This document shows positions 25,276 through 35,606 of a DNA stretch of 64,000 nt, in pieces. Origin of the DNA: CAINVV01 sp963663005 (lineage in GTDB: Bacteria; Bacteroidota; Bacteroidia; Bacteroidales; Prolixibacteraceae); assembly GCA_963663005.2 (NCBI GenBank), contig CAXXHH010000023.1:89166-153165 (forward strand), in the 5' to 3' direction. The notes beneath the pieces were generated by a model. The model was not told the DNA's origin. It worked only from the letters and a program-made list of their open reading frames with translations, and did no database searches. How positions within the stretch are numbered: position 1 is the stretch's first letter; every line of letters begins with the position of its first letter. Position numbers and translations under genes: made by a program.

Positions 25276-28140
25276 ATGGCAATAGACAAATTCGTAAACC
25301 GCCACATTGGTCCAAGGGAAAATGATATTGATGAGATGCTGAAAGTTATCGGCGTTTCCACGTTAGATGAACTTATCGATCAGACAGTTCCATCCAATAT
25401 CCGACTTGAAAATTCGCTTAATCTGCCGAATGGACTCACAGAAAGGGAATATTATCGTCGCATTCTGCATCTGGCCTCAAAAAATAAAGTGTTCAATACC
25501 TATATTGGGATGGGATGGTACGATACCATCACACCGGCCGTGATTCTGCGGAATATTCTGGAAAATCCGGTTTGGTATACTTCGTACACGCCATACCAGG
25601 CAGAAATTTCGCAAGGCAGATTGGAGGCTTTGCTGAATTTTCAGACCATGGTTTGCGAGATGACCGCTATGCCACTGGCAAATGCATCTCTGCTGGATGA
25701 GGCCACTGCTGCGGCCGAAGCCCTGCATATGATGTTCGCACTCCGTTCGAGAGCGCAGGAAAAGGCCGGGGCAAATGTTTGCTTCGTTGACGAAAAGGTA
25801 TGGCCACAAACGCTTGACGTTATTCTCACCAGAGCAGAACCGCTAGGCATTGAAATTCAAGTAGGGGATTATAAAGAGGTTCAACTTAGTGAAAAATGTT
25901 TTGGCGCAATCGTCCAATATCCGAATTCTGACGGTGTGATCGCATGCTATGCCGACTTCACAAAAAAGGTGCAGTCCATTGGCGCTAAAATTGCGGTTGC
26001 TGCCGATCTTCTTTCGTTGGCGCTGTTAACTCCTCCGGGAGAGTGGGGGGCGGATATCGTTTTCGGTTCGACCCAGCGTTTTGGAGTGCCCATGGGCTAC
26101 GGCGGACCGTCAGCCGCTTTTTTTGCTACGCGGGACGAATATAAACGGGATCTTCCCGGCAGGATTATCGGGGTCTCCAAGGATGCGCACGGGAAACCTG
26201 CGCTGAGACTGGCGTTGCAAACCAGGGAACAACATATCAAAAGAGAAAAGGCTACTTCAAATATTTGCACCTCACAAGGATTATTGGCCACAATGGCCGG
26301 TATGTATGCTATTTATCACGGTTCTGAGGGTATCAGGAATATTGCTGAGCGTGTCCACAGCATCGCTGCCTTTATTGCAGCAGAAGTTGCAAAACTTGGT
26401 TATTCCTGCGAGTCGGAAGGCTTCTTCGATACCTTGAAAATAGCTCTGCCCCGCCACGTGAAAAAGGAAGACATCGAGTGGTTATCCGTAGCCCTCGAAA
26501 TGAATTTCCGCTATTTTGAAAGTGGCGAAATCGGGATAAGTATTGATGAGACAACCAATCTGGAGGATATTAACTGGATATTGGAGGTCTTTGCAAAAGC
26601 GGCCAACAAACAGGTTCCCGTTTTTACGAGTATGCCTGAATTAAAAAACATTGCCGATAATTTTAGCCGGAAATCAACCTATCTGAAACAGGAAGTTTTC
26701 AGCAAATATCGCTCGGAGACGGAAATGGCACGATATATCAAACGATTGGAGAAGAAGGATATCTCTCTGGTACATTCAATGATATCTCTTGGATCATGTA
26801 CCATGAAGCTCAATGCTGCCACCGAAATGTTACCGCTCAGTTGGATTGAATTTAATGGTATACATCCATATGTGCCCAAAAATCAGGCAATGGGATACCA
26901 CGAGATGATGGAAGAGATGCGTCGCGACCTGGCCGAAATTACCGGTTTTGCGGATATCTCCTTTCAGCCAAACTCTGGCGCCGCCGGAGAGTATGCCGGT
27001 CTGCTGGTCATTCGCGACTATCACAAAAGCAGAGGAGAGGGTCACCGAAATGTGGTGCTTATTCCATCGTCAGCCCATGGGACGAATCCTGCCAGCGCTG
27101 TAATGGCTGGTAATAAAGTGATTGTCGTGAGTTGTGACGAAAATGGAAATATCAATTTGGACGACCTGAAAGCCAAGGCTGCGGAACATAAAGACAACCT
27201 TGCCGGGTTTATGGTTACTTATCCGTCCACGCATGGAGTATTCGAGGCGTCGATTGTTGAGATGTGCGATGTCATCCACCAATATGGCGGACAGGTTTAT
27301 ATGGATGGCGCCAACATGAATGCGCAGGTCGGTTTGACCAATCCGTTCAGGATTGGGGCTGACGTTTGTCACCTGAACCTCCATAAGACGTTTGCCATTC
27401 CGCACGGCGGCGGTGGACCGGGTGTTGGTCCTATTGGTGTAGCCAAACATCTGGTTGAGTTCCTTCCGTCGCATTCGGTGATGAATAACGGTCACGTCGG
27501 GGTGCATGCCGTCTCGGCCGCTCCATGGGGCAGCGCTTCCGTCTTACCTATAACGTACGGCTATATCAAGATGCTTGGAGCCGACGGATTGACTGATGCC
27601 ACCAAAATGGCAATCCTGAATGCAAATTACATTGCTGCCAGACTGAAAGATAATTATGGTATCCTTTACACCGGAGCCAACGGAAGAGTGGCGCATGAGA
27701 TGATCCTCGAATGTCGTCATTTAAAGGGGAACGCCGATATTTCGGAAACTGACATTGCCAAACGATTGATGGACTACGGATTCCATGCACCTACACTTTC
27801 ATTTCCTGTTCACGGAACGCTTATGGTTGAACCAACCGAAAGTGAATCAAAAGAGGAACTTGATCGTTTCGTTGGTGCCCTGAATGCTATTTTTGAAGAA
27901 ATTAAGGAGATTGAATCGGGTGTCGCCGATCCGATCGATAATGTACTCAAAAATGCGCCGCATACGCCGGATGTTTTGACGGCAAATGAGTGGGGACATG
28001 CCTATTCCAGGGAGAAAGCTTGTTATCCGTTGAACTGGTTGCGCGACAATAAATTCTGGGTTCCGGTTGGCCGCGTCGATAATGCGTATGGCGACCGCAA
28101 CCTGTTTTGCACCTGCGATTCACTTTGGGCTCAGGAGTAA
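25276..28140 (+). CDS. gcvP: Glycine dehydrogenase (decarboxylating), glycine cleavage P protein
   Basis: A 954-residue single-chain P protein, the full-length form that joins both halves of the two-subunit type. The N-terminal half has FVNRHIGPRENDIDEML and YTPYQAEISQGRLEALLNFQ; the C-terminal half carries the PLP lysine in HLNLHKTFAIPHGGGGPG (about residue 705). It decarboxylates glycine and loads the aminomethyl group on lipoyl-GcvH. gcvT and gcvH are not adjacent. I looked in the 119-bp upstream gap for a glycine riboswitch and saw none. Confidence 0.97.
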   Translation: MAIDKFVNRHIGPRENDIDEMLKVIGVSTLDELIDQTVPSNIRLENSLNLPNGLTEREYYRRILHLASKNKVFNTYIGMGWYDTITPAVILRNILENPVWYTSYTPYQAEISQGRLEALLNFQTMVCEMTAMPLANASLLDEATAAAEALHMMFALRSRAQEKAGANVCFVDEKVWPQTLDVILTRAEPLGIEIQVGDYKEVQLSEKCFGAIVQYPNSDGVIACYADFTKKVQSIGAKIAVAADLLSLALLTPPGEWGADIVFGSTQRFGVPMGYGGPSAAFFATRDEYKRDLPGRIIGVSKDAHGKPALRLALQTREQHIKREKATSNICTSQGLLATMAGMYAIYHGSEGIRNIAERVHSIAAFIAAEVAKLGYSCESEGFFDTLKIALPRHVKKEDIEWLSVALEMNFRYFESGEIGISIDETTNLEDINWILEVFAKAANKQVPVFTSMPELKNIADNFSRKSTYLKQEVFSKYRSETEMARYIKRLEKKDISLVHSMISLGSCTMKLNAATEMLPLSWIEFNGIHPYVPKNQAMGYHEMMEEMRRDLAEITGFADISFQPNSGAAGEYAGLLVIRDYHKSRGEGHRNVVLIPSSAHGTNPASAVMAGNKVIVVSCDENGNINLDDLKAKAAEHKDNLAGFMVTYPSTHGVFEASIVEMCDVIHQYGGQVYMDGANMNAQVGLTNPFRIGADVCHLNLHKTFAIPHGGGGPGVGPIGVAKHLVEFLPSHSVMNNGHVGVHAVSAAPWGSASVLPITYGYIKMLGADGLTDATKMAILNANYIAARLKDNYGILYTGANGRVAHEMILECRHLKGNADISETDIAKRLMDYGFHAPTLSFPVHGTLMVEPTESESKEELDRFVGALNAIFEEIKEIESGVADPIDNVLKNAPHTPDVLTANEWGHAYSREKACYPLNWLRDNKFWVPVGRVDNAYGDRNLFCTCDSLWAQE

Positions 28141-28171
28141 TCCGGAATCGAAAATCAAAAATTTTCTATTT

Positions 28172-28993
28172 ATGGTTCTTTTCCCAAATGCTAAAATCAA
28201 CATCGGACTGAACATCCTGCGTAAGCGTGAAGATGGATTCCACGATATTGAAACTCTTTTTTATCCAATCGGATTAAAAGACGCACTTGAATTTGTGGTG
28301 AACGGAACCAATAAAGTGGAGTTTAATAGTACCGGAATTGCGCTCGGCATTCATCCCGAACAGAATATTGTTGTAAAAGCCTACCGGTTGCTGCAGGAAG
28401 AGCGGACTCTCCCCGGATTGACAATTCACCTGCATAAGGTAATTCCTTCCGGAGCCGGTTTAGGTGGTGGATCTGCTGATGCAGCTTTTTTCATGAAATC
28501 GCTGAATGACCATTTTGAACTGAATATCTCATCCGAAAAATTGAAATTCTTAGCAGGAAGGCTAGGGGCAGACTGCTCTTTCTTCCTGAATAATACCCCT
28601 GCATATGCCACAGGGAAAGGCGATCAGCTTCAGCCGTTGTCTATGAGTCTAAAGGGATATCATTTGTTGTTGGTTAAGCCTTCATTTGGCGTAGAGACCA
28701 AATCGGCTTATTCGGGGGTAGTGCCCAGAGCGTATGAATTTGATTTTAAAGAAATCGTTTGCGGAGAATTGGCCAATTGGAAGGATCGAATTAAAAATGA
28801 CTTTGAAGAAAATGTATTCCCGCAGTTTCCGGAGCTGAGCGAAATTAAAAGCAAACTTGCAGAAATGGGTGCCGACTATGTCTCCATGTCCGGAAGTGGC
28901 TCTTCCATATATGGGCTGTTTGCCCGGAAGCCGGATAGCACGCTGGTCGATTTCCCACCCGAAAATTTTATTTGGCAGGAAGAGTTGTCATAA
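28172..28993 (+). CDS. ispE: 4-diphosphocytidyl-2-C-methyl-D-erythritol kinase
   Basis: A 273-residue GHMP kinase of the non-mevalonate isoprenoid pathway; it phosphorylates CDP-ME at the 2-hydroxyl. It has the N-terminal FPNAKINIGLNILRKREDGFH, the ATP loop PSGAGLGGGSADAAF and the C-terminal MSGSGSSIYGLF. ATG 28172 fits the family start and lies 31 bp after gcvP; earlier starts would run inside gcvP. A strong terminator overlaps the stop codon. Confidence 0.95.
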   Translation: MVLFPNAKINIGLNILRKREDGFHDIETLFYPIGLKDALEFVVNGTNKVEFNSTGIALGIHPEQNIVVKAYRLLQEERTLPGLTIHLHKVIPSGAGLGGGSADAAFFMKSLNDHFELNISSEKLKFLAGRLGADCSFFLNNTPAYATGKGDQLQPLSMSLKGYHLLLVKPSFGVETKSAYSGVVPRAYEFDFKEIVCGELANWKDRIKNDFEENVFPQFPELSEIKSKLAEMGADYVSMSGSGSSIYGLFARKPDSTLVDFPPENFIWQEELS

Positions 28994-29030
28994 AACAGAA
29001 AAGGATGCCATAAGCATCCTTTTCTGTTTT
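28992..29030. terminator. Strong bidirectional terminator between ispE and the PpiD-like gene
   Basis: A perfect 17-bp stem (arms 28992-29008 and 29014-29030, loop CATAA) with A and T tracts at its ends. It sits between two convergent genes, overlaps the ispE stop codon and would end transcription from both sides. Confidence 0.9.
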
Positions 29031-29051
29031 ATGTTTTTCTGATTTGTGACA

Positions 29052-31157
29052 TCAAAAGAATTTAGCACGCTTATCAACAACTTCAGCATTTTCTTTCAAA
29101 GCCTCAAATGCCTGAACAGATACTCTATATCCAAGTGCCATCTTACTTTGGAATTTCTCAGCAGCTATGTCGGAGTTAGTTCCTTTGTTAACGGCAGTAG
29201 CTTTGACCACATACACGCCATTTAAGCCTTCAACTGGTTTTGATACAGCCCCTGTTTCAAGAACAGATGAAACTCCGGCAATAACCGGCTCAGCGCCCAA
29301 TCCTGGGATAGAATAAGACTCGAAATTGATGTCCTGCGCTTGTCCGACAGTTGTTCCAAGCAAAGATGCTAACGAGCTCAGATCTGTTTTTCCGGCCATT
29401 TTCTCAATAAGTTGCTGAGCCTTCTTTTCTTTTCTCAGTGTCAACTCGATAGCTGGCTTAGCTGTATTGAAATTTGAAATACCCTTTTCCTGAATAGAAC
29501 TCAACATCGCAACTACAAACTGACTTCCTAATTCGAATATTGGAGTACCTTCAGTGCTGATAACTGGTTTTCCAACTTCAGATTTGTATGCAGCACGCAC
29601 CAATACTCTGGAGTTTTCTAATCCGGCAACATCTTTGTCTGCTTCAAAAAGATTGGCTAATCTTTTATCCAATCCTTGTTTTGTCACCGTTTCACGGAAA
29701 GCTTTCAAGTCGCGATTCTCAGCAGCAAATTTCGAAGCGCTTGAGTATGTTTGCTGATAGGTCTGACTGCTTGGCTCAATATTGCGTACAATGGTTGCCA
29801 ACTGAACATTTTTAGCCGTATTTCCGCGTTTGGTTACCTGAATGATATGAACACCAAATTGTGAGTTGACAACTTGATAATCATTAACTTTTCCAAAGAA
29901 AGCTGCATCATCGAATGGTTTTACCATCATACCACGCTTAAACCAACCCAGTTCGCCACCTTTAGCAGCTGAACCTTCGTCATTTGAGTATTTACGTGCA
30001 AGTGCTGTAAAGTCGCCTCCCAACGTAAGAACACGTTTTAAGCTGTCGGCAGTATTTTTTGCCCTAGCCAGTTCAGCCTGCGAGGTAACTCTTATCAGGA
30101 TGTGACGTGCATTTACAGAATCAGGAAGATCTTCGAATTTCTGGATCTTGCATAGTTTCCAACTTTGTCCCTCCTTATATGGGCCATAAATATCTCCTGC
30201 TTTCCCGTTAAAGGCAAAATCAGCAAGGGAAGGGGAAAGCTCAGATTGTTTGAAAAATGAAGGATCGAACTGTTTGTCCGAGTTAATATTTACATATGCC
30301 GTAGGATCTTCAACGCCGGCAAATTCAGTTTTGATATCAGTAATCCACTTAACCACTTTATCCTCGTCGCTTTTTGAAGCAACAACCGGAAAAAGAACAT
30401 ATTCTATTTCGCGACTGGATTCTTGTTTGAATCTATCCTTGTGGGCATCATAATATTTCTTTGCCTCGTCTGTTGAAACTTTCACAGAACTGTCTGAAAC
30501 AGCGCTGAAAAGTTTACCCACGTATTCAATATTTACTTTTTTATTTTTGCCTTCGAGACTGAATTTTGCCTCATCAGTGGTTGTGAAGATACCCTTGGTA
30601 AGCAGGTTATTGTATTTTGTGAAAGAACGTTCCTCCACAATTTGATTCTCAACGAAGAGCCAGTAATTATGTTCAGGACCGGATGCATTGGTTTGCTGAT
30701 ATTTCAAGAATTGAATCAGCGCGGCGCGGTTGATTGTACCTGTCTTTTGATCGCGGAATAAGCTTTGAATAATAGCATGAGGATTCTCTCCCTGTACCAG
30801 ATCGAATAATTCATTGGATGTGACATCTATACCCAGTTTTTCATAGATATCTTTCATGGTTAAGTTCCTGACCATGCTCATCCAGGTCTGTTCCCTGATC
30901 TGTTCCGTCGTTTTTTGATCGATAGAAGTAGATCCTGAGTTCATTTTGTATATATCAGTCAGGTCGTCGATTTTCTTCTGAAATTCTTTAAAATCGACAC
31001 TTTTACCGGCAATCTTAGCAACCTCCTGTTGATTGCCTCGCATGATTGAACTGCCTGATTTTACAGCATCTCCAAGAACAAATGCTGCAAGGGCCAATCC
31101 AATAAAGATGGTGATTCCTATTCCTGCCCGGTTTCTGATTTTCTCTAATGTAGCCAT
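29052..31157 (-). CDS. PpiD-like periplasmic peptidyl-prolyl isomerase / foldase
   Basis: A 701-residue protein with one N-terminal membrane anchor (RAGIGITIFIGLALAAFVLGD), a SurA/PpiD-like N-domain, a parvulin rotamase domain at about 345-450 (ARHILIRV, KGGELGWFKRGMMVKPFDDA, FGVHIIQV) and a second partial rotamase-like region. It belongs to the PpiD group, which acts at the periplasmic face of the inner membrane in outer-membrane protein folding. The neighbours (CNNM/CorC, LptC, barrel protein, coaX) form a Bacteroidota envelope cluster. Confidence 0.9.
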   Translation of the reverse strand: MATLEKIRNRAGIGITIFIGLALAAFVLGDAVKSGSSIMRGNQQEVAKIAGKSVDFKEFQKKIDDLTDIYKMNSGSTSIDQKTTEQIREQTWMSMVRNLTMKDIYEKLGIDVTSNELFDLVQGENPHAIIQSLFRDQKTGTINRAALIQFLKYQQTNASGPEHNYWLFVENQIVEERSFTKYNNLLTKGIFTTTDEAKFSLEGKNKKVNIEYVGKLFSAVSDSSVKVSTDEAKKYYDAHKDRFKQESSREIEYVLFPVVASKSDEDKVVKWITDIKTEFAGVEDPTAYVNINSDKQFDPSFFKQSELSPSLADFAFNGKAGDIYGPYKEGQSWKLCKIQKFEDLPDSVNARHILIRVTSQAELARAKNTADSLKRVLTLGGDFTALARKYSNDEGSAAKGGELGWFKRGMMVKPFDDAAFFGKVNDYQVVNSQFGVHIIQVTKRGNTAKNVQLATIVRNIEPSSQTYQQTYSSASKFAAENRDLKAFRETVTKQGLDKRLANLFEADKDVAGLENSRVLVRAAYKSEVGKPVISTEGTPIFELGSQFVVAMLSSIQEKGISNFNTAKPAIELTLRKEKKAQQLIEKMAGKTDLSSLASLLGTTVGQAQDINFESYSIPGLGAEPVIAGVSSVLETGAVSKPVEGLNGVYVVKATAVNKGTNSDIAAEKFQSKMALGYRVSVQAFEALKENAEVVDKRAKFF

Positions 31158-31255
31158 CCGTTTTCTGGTTATTTATTTACTAAGTTGAATAATCTTTTTT
31201 TGATTTTTTGAGCGTACGAATATAGTAATTTTAGATTTTTAAACTGTAAAAAAGT

Positions 31256-32530
31256 TCAATTTAAAAAATTACTAATCTTTTTCATTTCGACAAGTTCGAT
31301 TTTCGTCCGCGTGCTGCGCAAAATTTTGAATTCGAAGCCTTCTATCATCAGAACAGTGTTGTATTTCGGAAAGCTGGAATGGTGATAAAGCAGGAATCCG
31401 GCCAACGTTTCATAGTTGTCATCCTCGTCAAGTTTCAGGTCGTATTTCTCATTCAGGTAGGATATGGAAGTACGACCGGAAAAAATATAATGGTTATCTC
31501 CGAGAACCTTTTCAATTAAATCCGGCGTGTCGTGTTCGTCTTCTATCTCGCCGAAAATTTCTTCCAGAATATCCTCGGTCGTAATCATTCCCGCAGTTCC
31601 ACCGAATTCATCCACCACAATGGCAGTACTTTTATGTTCACGCAGCAAAATGCTCAGGAGTTTGCTGGCCTCCATCGTTTCAGGCACGAATGAAACGGTC
31701 CGGATGCAGGATTTTATTGTCGAAGGCTGATGGAACAGATCAGAGGAGTGAACATAACCGATAATATTGTCAGAGTTATCCTGATAGATCATTATTTTCG
31801 AATATCCTGTCTCAATAAACTTCTGACTGAGATTATCCATCTCTTCATTTACTTCTATCATGACAATTTCTGTACGTGGAACCATGCAGTCCCGAATCTT
31901 CAGTTTAGAAAAATCCAGCGCATTTTGAAAGAGTTTGATTTCACTGTCAATTTTCTGGGAAGAGCTGGATTTGACCCCATCCATCTCGTACAGTAGATTA
32001 TTCAAATCAATTCGCCCAAAAACTCTATCCTCTTTTTTTTGTTCGATTTTTACATTGAACAGATACTTTAAAACCAGTTTTGATAGTCCGGTAGCAAATT
32101 TCGTGACCGGATAAAAGAGATAATAAAACAGGGCTACCGGAAGTGCAAAAAAATTCAGAGCCAGATTAGGATTGATTCTGAAAATAGCTTTGGGGATAAA
32201 CTCGGCAACTATCAGGATTATCAACGTGGATATGATGGTCTGCAGGATGATATTGATCGATTCGTCTGCATTGATCCGCTCAAAAAACGGATTCATCATT
32301 GAAGCAAAAGCCAAACTATATACCACTAAAGCAATATTGTTTCCAACCAGAAGCGTCGCAATATATTGCCCGGGATGTCTGTCAAAAATGCTGATTATTT
32401 TCCCATTGATGCGGTGTTTACCCTTATCCAGTTCGAGTCTTAGCTTGTCGGCGGAAAAAAATGCGATTTCCATCCCGGAAAAGAAAGCGGAGGCTAACAT
32501 CGTAATCAGGATGATTGAAATCTGGTTCAT
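31256..32530 (-). CDS. CNNM/CorC-type membrane protein with CBS domains (hemolysin-family)
   Basis: A 424-residue protein. The N-terminal DUF21/CNNM transmembrane domain (about 1-190) includes SAFFSGMEIAFFSADKLRLE; two CBS domains follow (about 205-330, with MVPRTEIVMIEV and STAIVVDEFGGTAGMITTEDILEEIFGEIEDE), and a CorC_HlyC domain ends it. Relatives are linked to Mg2+ and Co2+ efflux; the hemolysin label is historical. It lies about 100 bp from both neighbours in the same direction. Confidence 0.9.
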   Translation of the reverse strand: MNQISIILITMLASAFFSGMEIAFFSADKLRLELDKGKHRINGKIISIFDRHPGQYIATLLVGNNIALVVYSLAFASMMNPFFERINADESINIILQTIISTLIILIVAEFIPKAIFRINPNLALNFFALPVALFYYLFYPVTKFATGLSKLVLKYLFNVKIEQKKEDRVFGRIDLNNLLYEMDGVKSSSSQKIDSEIKLFQNALDFSKLKIRDCMVPRTEIVMIEVNEEMDNLSQKFIETGYSKIMIYQDNSDNIIGYVHSSDLFHQPSTIKSCIRTVSFVPETMEASKLLSILLREHKSTAIVVDEFGGTAGMITTEDILEEIFGEIEDEHDTPDLIEKVLGDNHYIFSGRTSISYLNEKYDLKLDEDDNYETLAGFLLYHHSSFPKYNTVLMIEGFEFKILRSTRTKIELVEMKKISNFLN

Positions 32531-32636
32531 CAGAATAATATTTAGTTAAACTGTTGGCCTGATGGAACATCCATAATTTTATTCATGTCATTTTGTGAAC
32601 TTTTTTTCATGGATGTTTCATAGTAGCATTTTCTGT

Positions 32637-33221
32637 TTATTCTTCTTTAACGTAGAGATGTCCTCTGTTCTTGTAGAATGTCCATTTGGTCATCTGAGAG
32701 TCAGATTTGAAACCGCCGGCACCCGTAATATACTGGTCTCCCTTTTTTATGCTGACAAACTGGTCGGAATAGATCAAATCTTCCGTTTCGTGGTATTTCA
32801 GTTCTTCTGATCGAAGGGTATCACCTTCAATATTTACCAAGACAACATTTCCATTGGCTTCCCACTTTTTGTCTTTGTCGAAGTATTTTCCGTGATTACC
32901 AGACATCTGTGAGATTATTTTCTTGTTGATATCATATTTCTGGAAGATAAATCCCTCAGGAAAATCATGATATGGTTCTTTCGGATCATCATAAATAACC
33001 AATCTGGGTGTCTGCAAATGGTACTTTACAACTCCGGAGTCTGTCACAAATGTTTCAAAATTTGCAGCATCCACGGTAGGTAATTTCGTGTTTTTTAAGA
33101 GTTCGGGAGGGAGGTCGGCGGAGACTTTCGTTTGACAGGAAAAAAGCAACACTATCGCAGATGAATAAAGTGCAATCCGCCAGAAACACAGAAGAGGTTT
33201 GATTATGTGTCTTTTGATCAT
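32637..33221 (-). CDS. lptC: LptC-like lipopolysaccharide export protein
   Basis: A 194-residue membrane-anchored periplasmic protein with an N-terminal hydrophobic segment ending in LFSCQ (a possible lipobox). The repeated beta-strand pattern is that of LptC (GVVKYHLQTPRLVIYD, ISQMSGNHGKYFDKDKKWEANGNVVLVN, LRSEELKYHETEDLIYSDQFV). LptC joins the LptBFG pump to the LptA bridge. It begins close to the downstream small gene (16 bp) in an envelope cluster. Confidence 0.88.
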   Translation of the reverse strand: MIKRHIIKPLLCFWRIALYSSAIVLLFSCQTKVSADLPPELLKNTKLPTVDAANFETFVTDSGVVKYHLQTPRLVIYDDPKEPYHDFPEGFIFQKYDINKKIISQMSGNHGKYFDKDKKWEANGNVVLVNIEGDTLRSEELKYHETEDLIYSDQFVSIKKGDQYITGAGGFKSDSQMTKWTFYKNRGHLYVKEE

Positions 33222-33236
33222 TCAGCTTCCTCCAAT

Positions 33237-33572
33237 TTATGGTTTAACAGGTTCTGCAACAGGCTTTTTAGCTATCGCCCCAAAATCTATGATATCTCCG
33301 CTATTTGCATCAATTTCCAGTTTCTCTTCCTTGTCGCGGAAAGTAAACTTGATCCACTTTGACTTTAAATCAGCTTTCAATTCATATTTTCCATCAAAAC
33401 TCGTGAAATAGCCATGCTTCGACTTGTCTGCAGTAACTTTAACGCCCGATGCTGGTTTGCCATCCCGGTACACCGTTCCTTTAATGATCCTTGGGTGCGC
33501 GGCAATACTCAGAAATCCAATGGACAACAAAAGAAAAACCAACTGAAAGTATTTCCTATGATTCTTCATCAT
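33237..33572 (-). CDS. Small secreted protein with carboxypeptidase-regulatory-like fold
   Basis: A 111-residue protein with an N-terminal signal (FQLVFLLLSIGFLSIAA). The mature part, RIIKGTVYRDGKPASGVKVTA followed by TSFDGKYELKADL, is a single transthyretin-like (CarboxypepD_reg-like) domain, and the tail is proline-rich (KKPVAEPVKP). The function is unknown; the position between lptC and the barrel gene suggests an envelope role (inference). Confidence 0.7.
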   Translation of the reverse strand: MMKNHRKYFQLVFLLLSIGFLSIAAHPRIIKGTVYRDGKPASGVKVTADKSKHGYFTSFDGKYELKADLKSKWIKFTFRDKEEKLEIDANSGDIIDFGAIAKKPVAEPVKP

Positions 33573-33588
33573 TCAGTGAAATAAAGAC

Positions 33589-34896
33589 TTAATCAAATTT
33601 ACTCTTGTAAAACCACCTGTCCCACAACAGAACGTGTAAAGTAAATTTCCCATAGGTTTCCCGGATCAAATTGCTTTGTTTGGTTCCTAACTGACCAATT
33701 TCGCATGAAATATTAAGTTTTGAACGGGAACGGCTAAGAGGCAGCCCGATACCAAACGTGGCTCCATATGCTTTGATCTGAACTCCATTCAACGTCAGAT
33801 AGGAGTTTTCGTAGAAGCCCCCTATTCGATATTCTGCTCTGTCCCAATAACTTCTGATAGAATATGAATTTGGGACATATTCCAGTCCGGTCGAATAGCG
33901 GCTGCTATTGGTCAGATAACTCGCTTGCTGCCCCAGGAATTGTGCATCTTTCCATTTCTGGAAGTAAGCGTCAGCACCAAAGGTGATTTTATTTTTGATA
34001 GCGTACGTAAAGCCAGCTCCATATGACAAAGGAATCTGAAGTCCCTTGTTGCTCGATTCAACATGATTCAAGGTATCAACGATTTCGGAGACCGAGGAAG
34101 AACCTCTGAAAAGCGCTCTTTCTTCGTGAATCAAATAGGTGGAATTGATATCAACTTTAGGCTCAAAGACCGCTCCTATCGTCAGGATATTTTTATTTTT
34201 TGTCTGAACATGATACTGAACACCACCGGTCACACCAAATCCATGTGCCGTCAAACTGTTGTTTTTCAGGTAATCATATGCATTGGCATCATTTGGGAAA
34301 TAGATGTAGGTGTTATCGCTAATTTTTCCAAACATAAACCAGGTGTTCACACCCACTGACAAATGCTTGCCAAGACGAAAAGCGTTTCCAATGTAAAATT
34401 TTGTCAGGGTACCGTCGCCCGAGAATGTCGAACTTGAAAATGATTCTGCCGTTGAGACACCGTCGGTCGAACTTACCTTATAACCTTTTGACGCATAGGG
34501 AAGTAATCCGAAAGAACTTGCCCACCAATGCGTAATTGGCATGGCGAAGGTCAGGTGATTAAAATTCACATTATTTCTGGTATTATTGGAGCTACTGGTC
34601 TCCGAGTATGTGAATTTTGAATCAATCCCAAACTGCATCAGAAAAGTCAAGGAGTCTATGGCAGTGTAAGTTGCAGGGTTTGCCGTATTGATTTGAAAAC
34701 TGTTGCTGGTACCGATTCCGATACCGCCCATGGCATCACCCCGACCGAAACTCGTACCGCCCAGAGTACCAAAACCAAATCTGGAATAGGGCGAACTCGT
34801 ACTGCTGCTATTTTGTCCGAACACACCAATTGGGATGGTAAGAACTAAAATGATTGCGAAAATTTTCAATTTATTGCTTTTCAACATTATATTCAA
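33589..34896 (-). CDS. Outer-membrane beta-barrel protein
   Basis: A 435-residue protein with a signal peptide (ending VFGQ) and a strand-rich body typical of the FadL/OmpP1-like barrels of Bacteroidota: SPYSRFGFGTLGGTSFGRGDAMGG near the N-terminus and repeated aromatic strands to the C-terminus. Substrate unknown. The start overlaps the end of coaX by up to 26 bp (a second ATG at 34887 would give a smaller overlap), so the two are probably co-translated. Confidence 0.75.
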   Translation of the reverse strand: MNIMLKSNKLKIFAIILVLTIPIGVFGQNSSSTSSPYSRFGFGTLGGTSFGRGDAMGGIGIGTSNSFQINTANPATYTAIDSLTFLMQFGIDSKFTYSETSSSNNTRNNVNFNHLTFAMPITHWWASSFGLLPYASKGYKVSSTDGVSTAESFSSSTFSGDGTLTKFYIGNAFRLGKHLSVGVNTWFMFGKISDNTYIYFPNDANAYDYLKNNSLTAHGFGVTGGVQYHVQTKNKNILTIGAVFEPKVDINSTYLIHEERALFRGSSSVSEIVDTLNHVESSNKGLQIPLSYGAGFTYAIKNKITFGADAYFQKWKDAQFLGQQASYLTNSSRYSTGLEYVPNSYSIRSYWDRAEYRIGGFYENSYLTLNGVQIKAYGATFGIGLPLSRSRSKLNISCEIGQLGTKQSNLIRETYGKFTLHVLLWDRWFYKSKFD

Positions 34897-35606
34897 GAAT
34901 TCTGTTTAAACCTATGAGTGTGATTTCAAACTTTACAAAGATGTGACTTTTTAATCTTCTTTCAAAGAACTTTGCGTCGCCACCGGTAAGAACGGGCTGT
35001 ATTTCAGGGTACTTTTTTTTCAGTTCATCAATCGTTCCCTCTATCTCGAAAACGATGCCATTTGTGACACCTGCTTGTATTGCCTCTTCCGTGGTCTGAC
35101 CTATTAAAATACGTTGATCGGATTCTTCCACTAATGGCAATTTTTCAGTGAATTCGTGCAATGAGCGGAATCTGGTCTTTAATCCGGGTGAGATATTACC
35201 CCCCAAAAAGGTGCCGTTTCGTTCGATCAGATCAAATGTAATAGCCGTGCCCGCGTCAATTACCAGAAGATCCTGATCCGGGATTAATTCTCTGGCGCCA
35301 ATTGCTGCAGCCAGACGATCGAGTCCGAGCGTCTCGGGGGTATGGTATTTATTTGTAACCGGAACCGCAGTCTGGTGGTTTAGTTCCAGAAAAAAACGAG
35401 CAATTCTTTTTTAAAAGATTTACGAGGGATTCATCTACGGAAGCGACAGAAGATAGGATGGCATTTCCCGTACCCGGAAACTTTTTAATCAGCTCTTCAA
35501 GCACAGCTGATGTGAAATTTTCATACGAATAGGATGCAATCATCTCTGTTGATGAGAAGAAGGCAACTTTCGTTCTGCTGTTTCCTATTTCGATAACCAA
35601 ATTCAA
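34871..35606 (-). pseudogene. coaX: Type III pantothenate kinase, frameshifted by one extra base
   Basis: The N-terminal frame reads MNLVIEIGNSRTKVAFFSS (TTG start at 35606, overlapping the nadC stop). The frame breaks at an A7 run (35390-35396; T7 in the gene). With T6 it continues as SFFLELNHQTAVPVTNKYH, then TPETLGLDRLAAAIGAREL, DLLVIDAGTAITFDLI and GGNISPGLKTRFRSLHEFT, all coaX signatures, giving a protein of about 244 residues. CoaX makes 4-phosphopantothenate for coenzyme A. The intact remainder and good motifs argue for a sequence error. Confidence 0.88.
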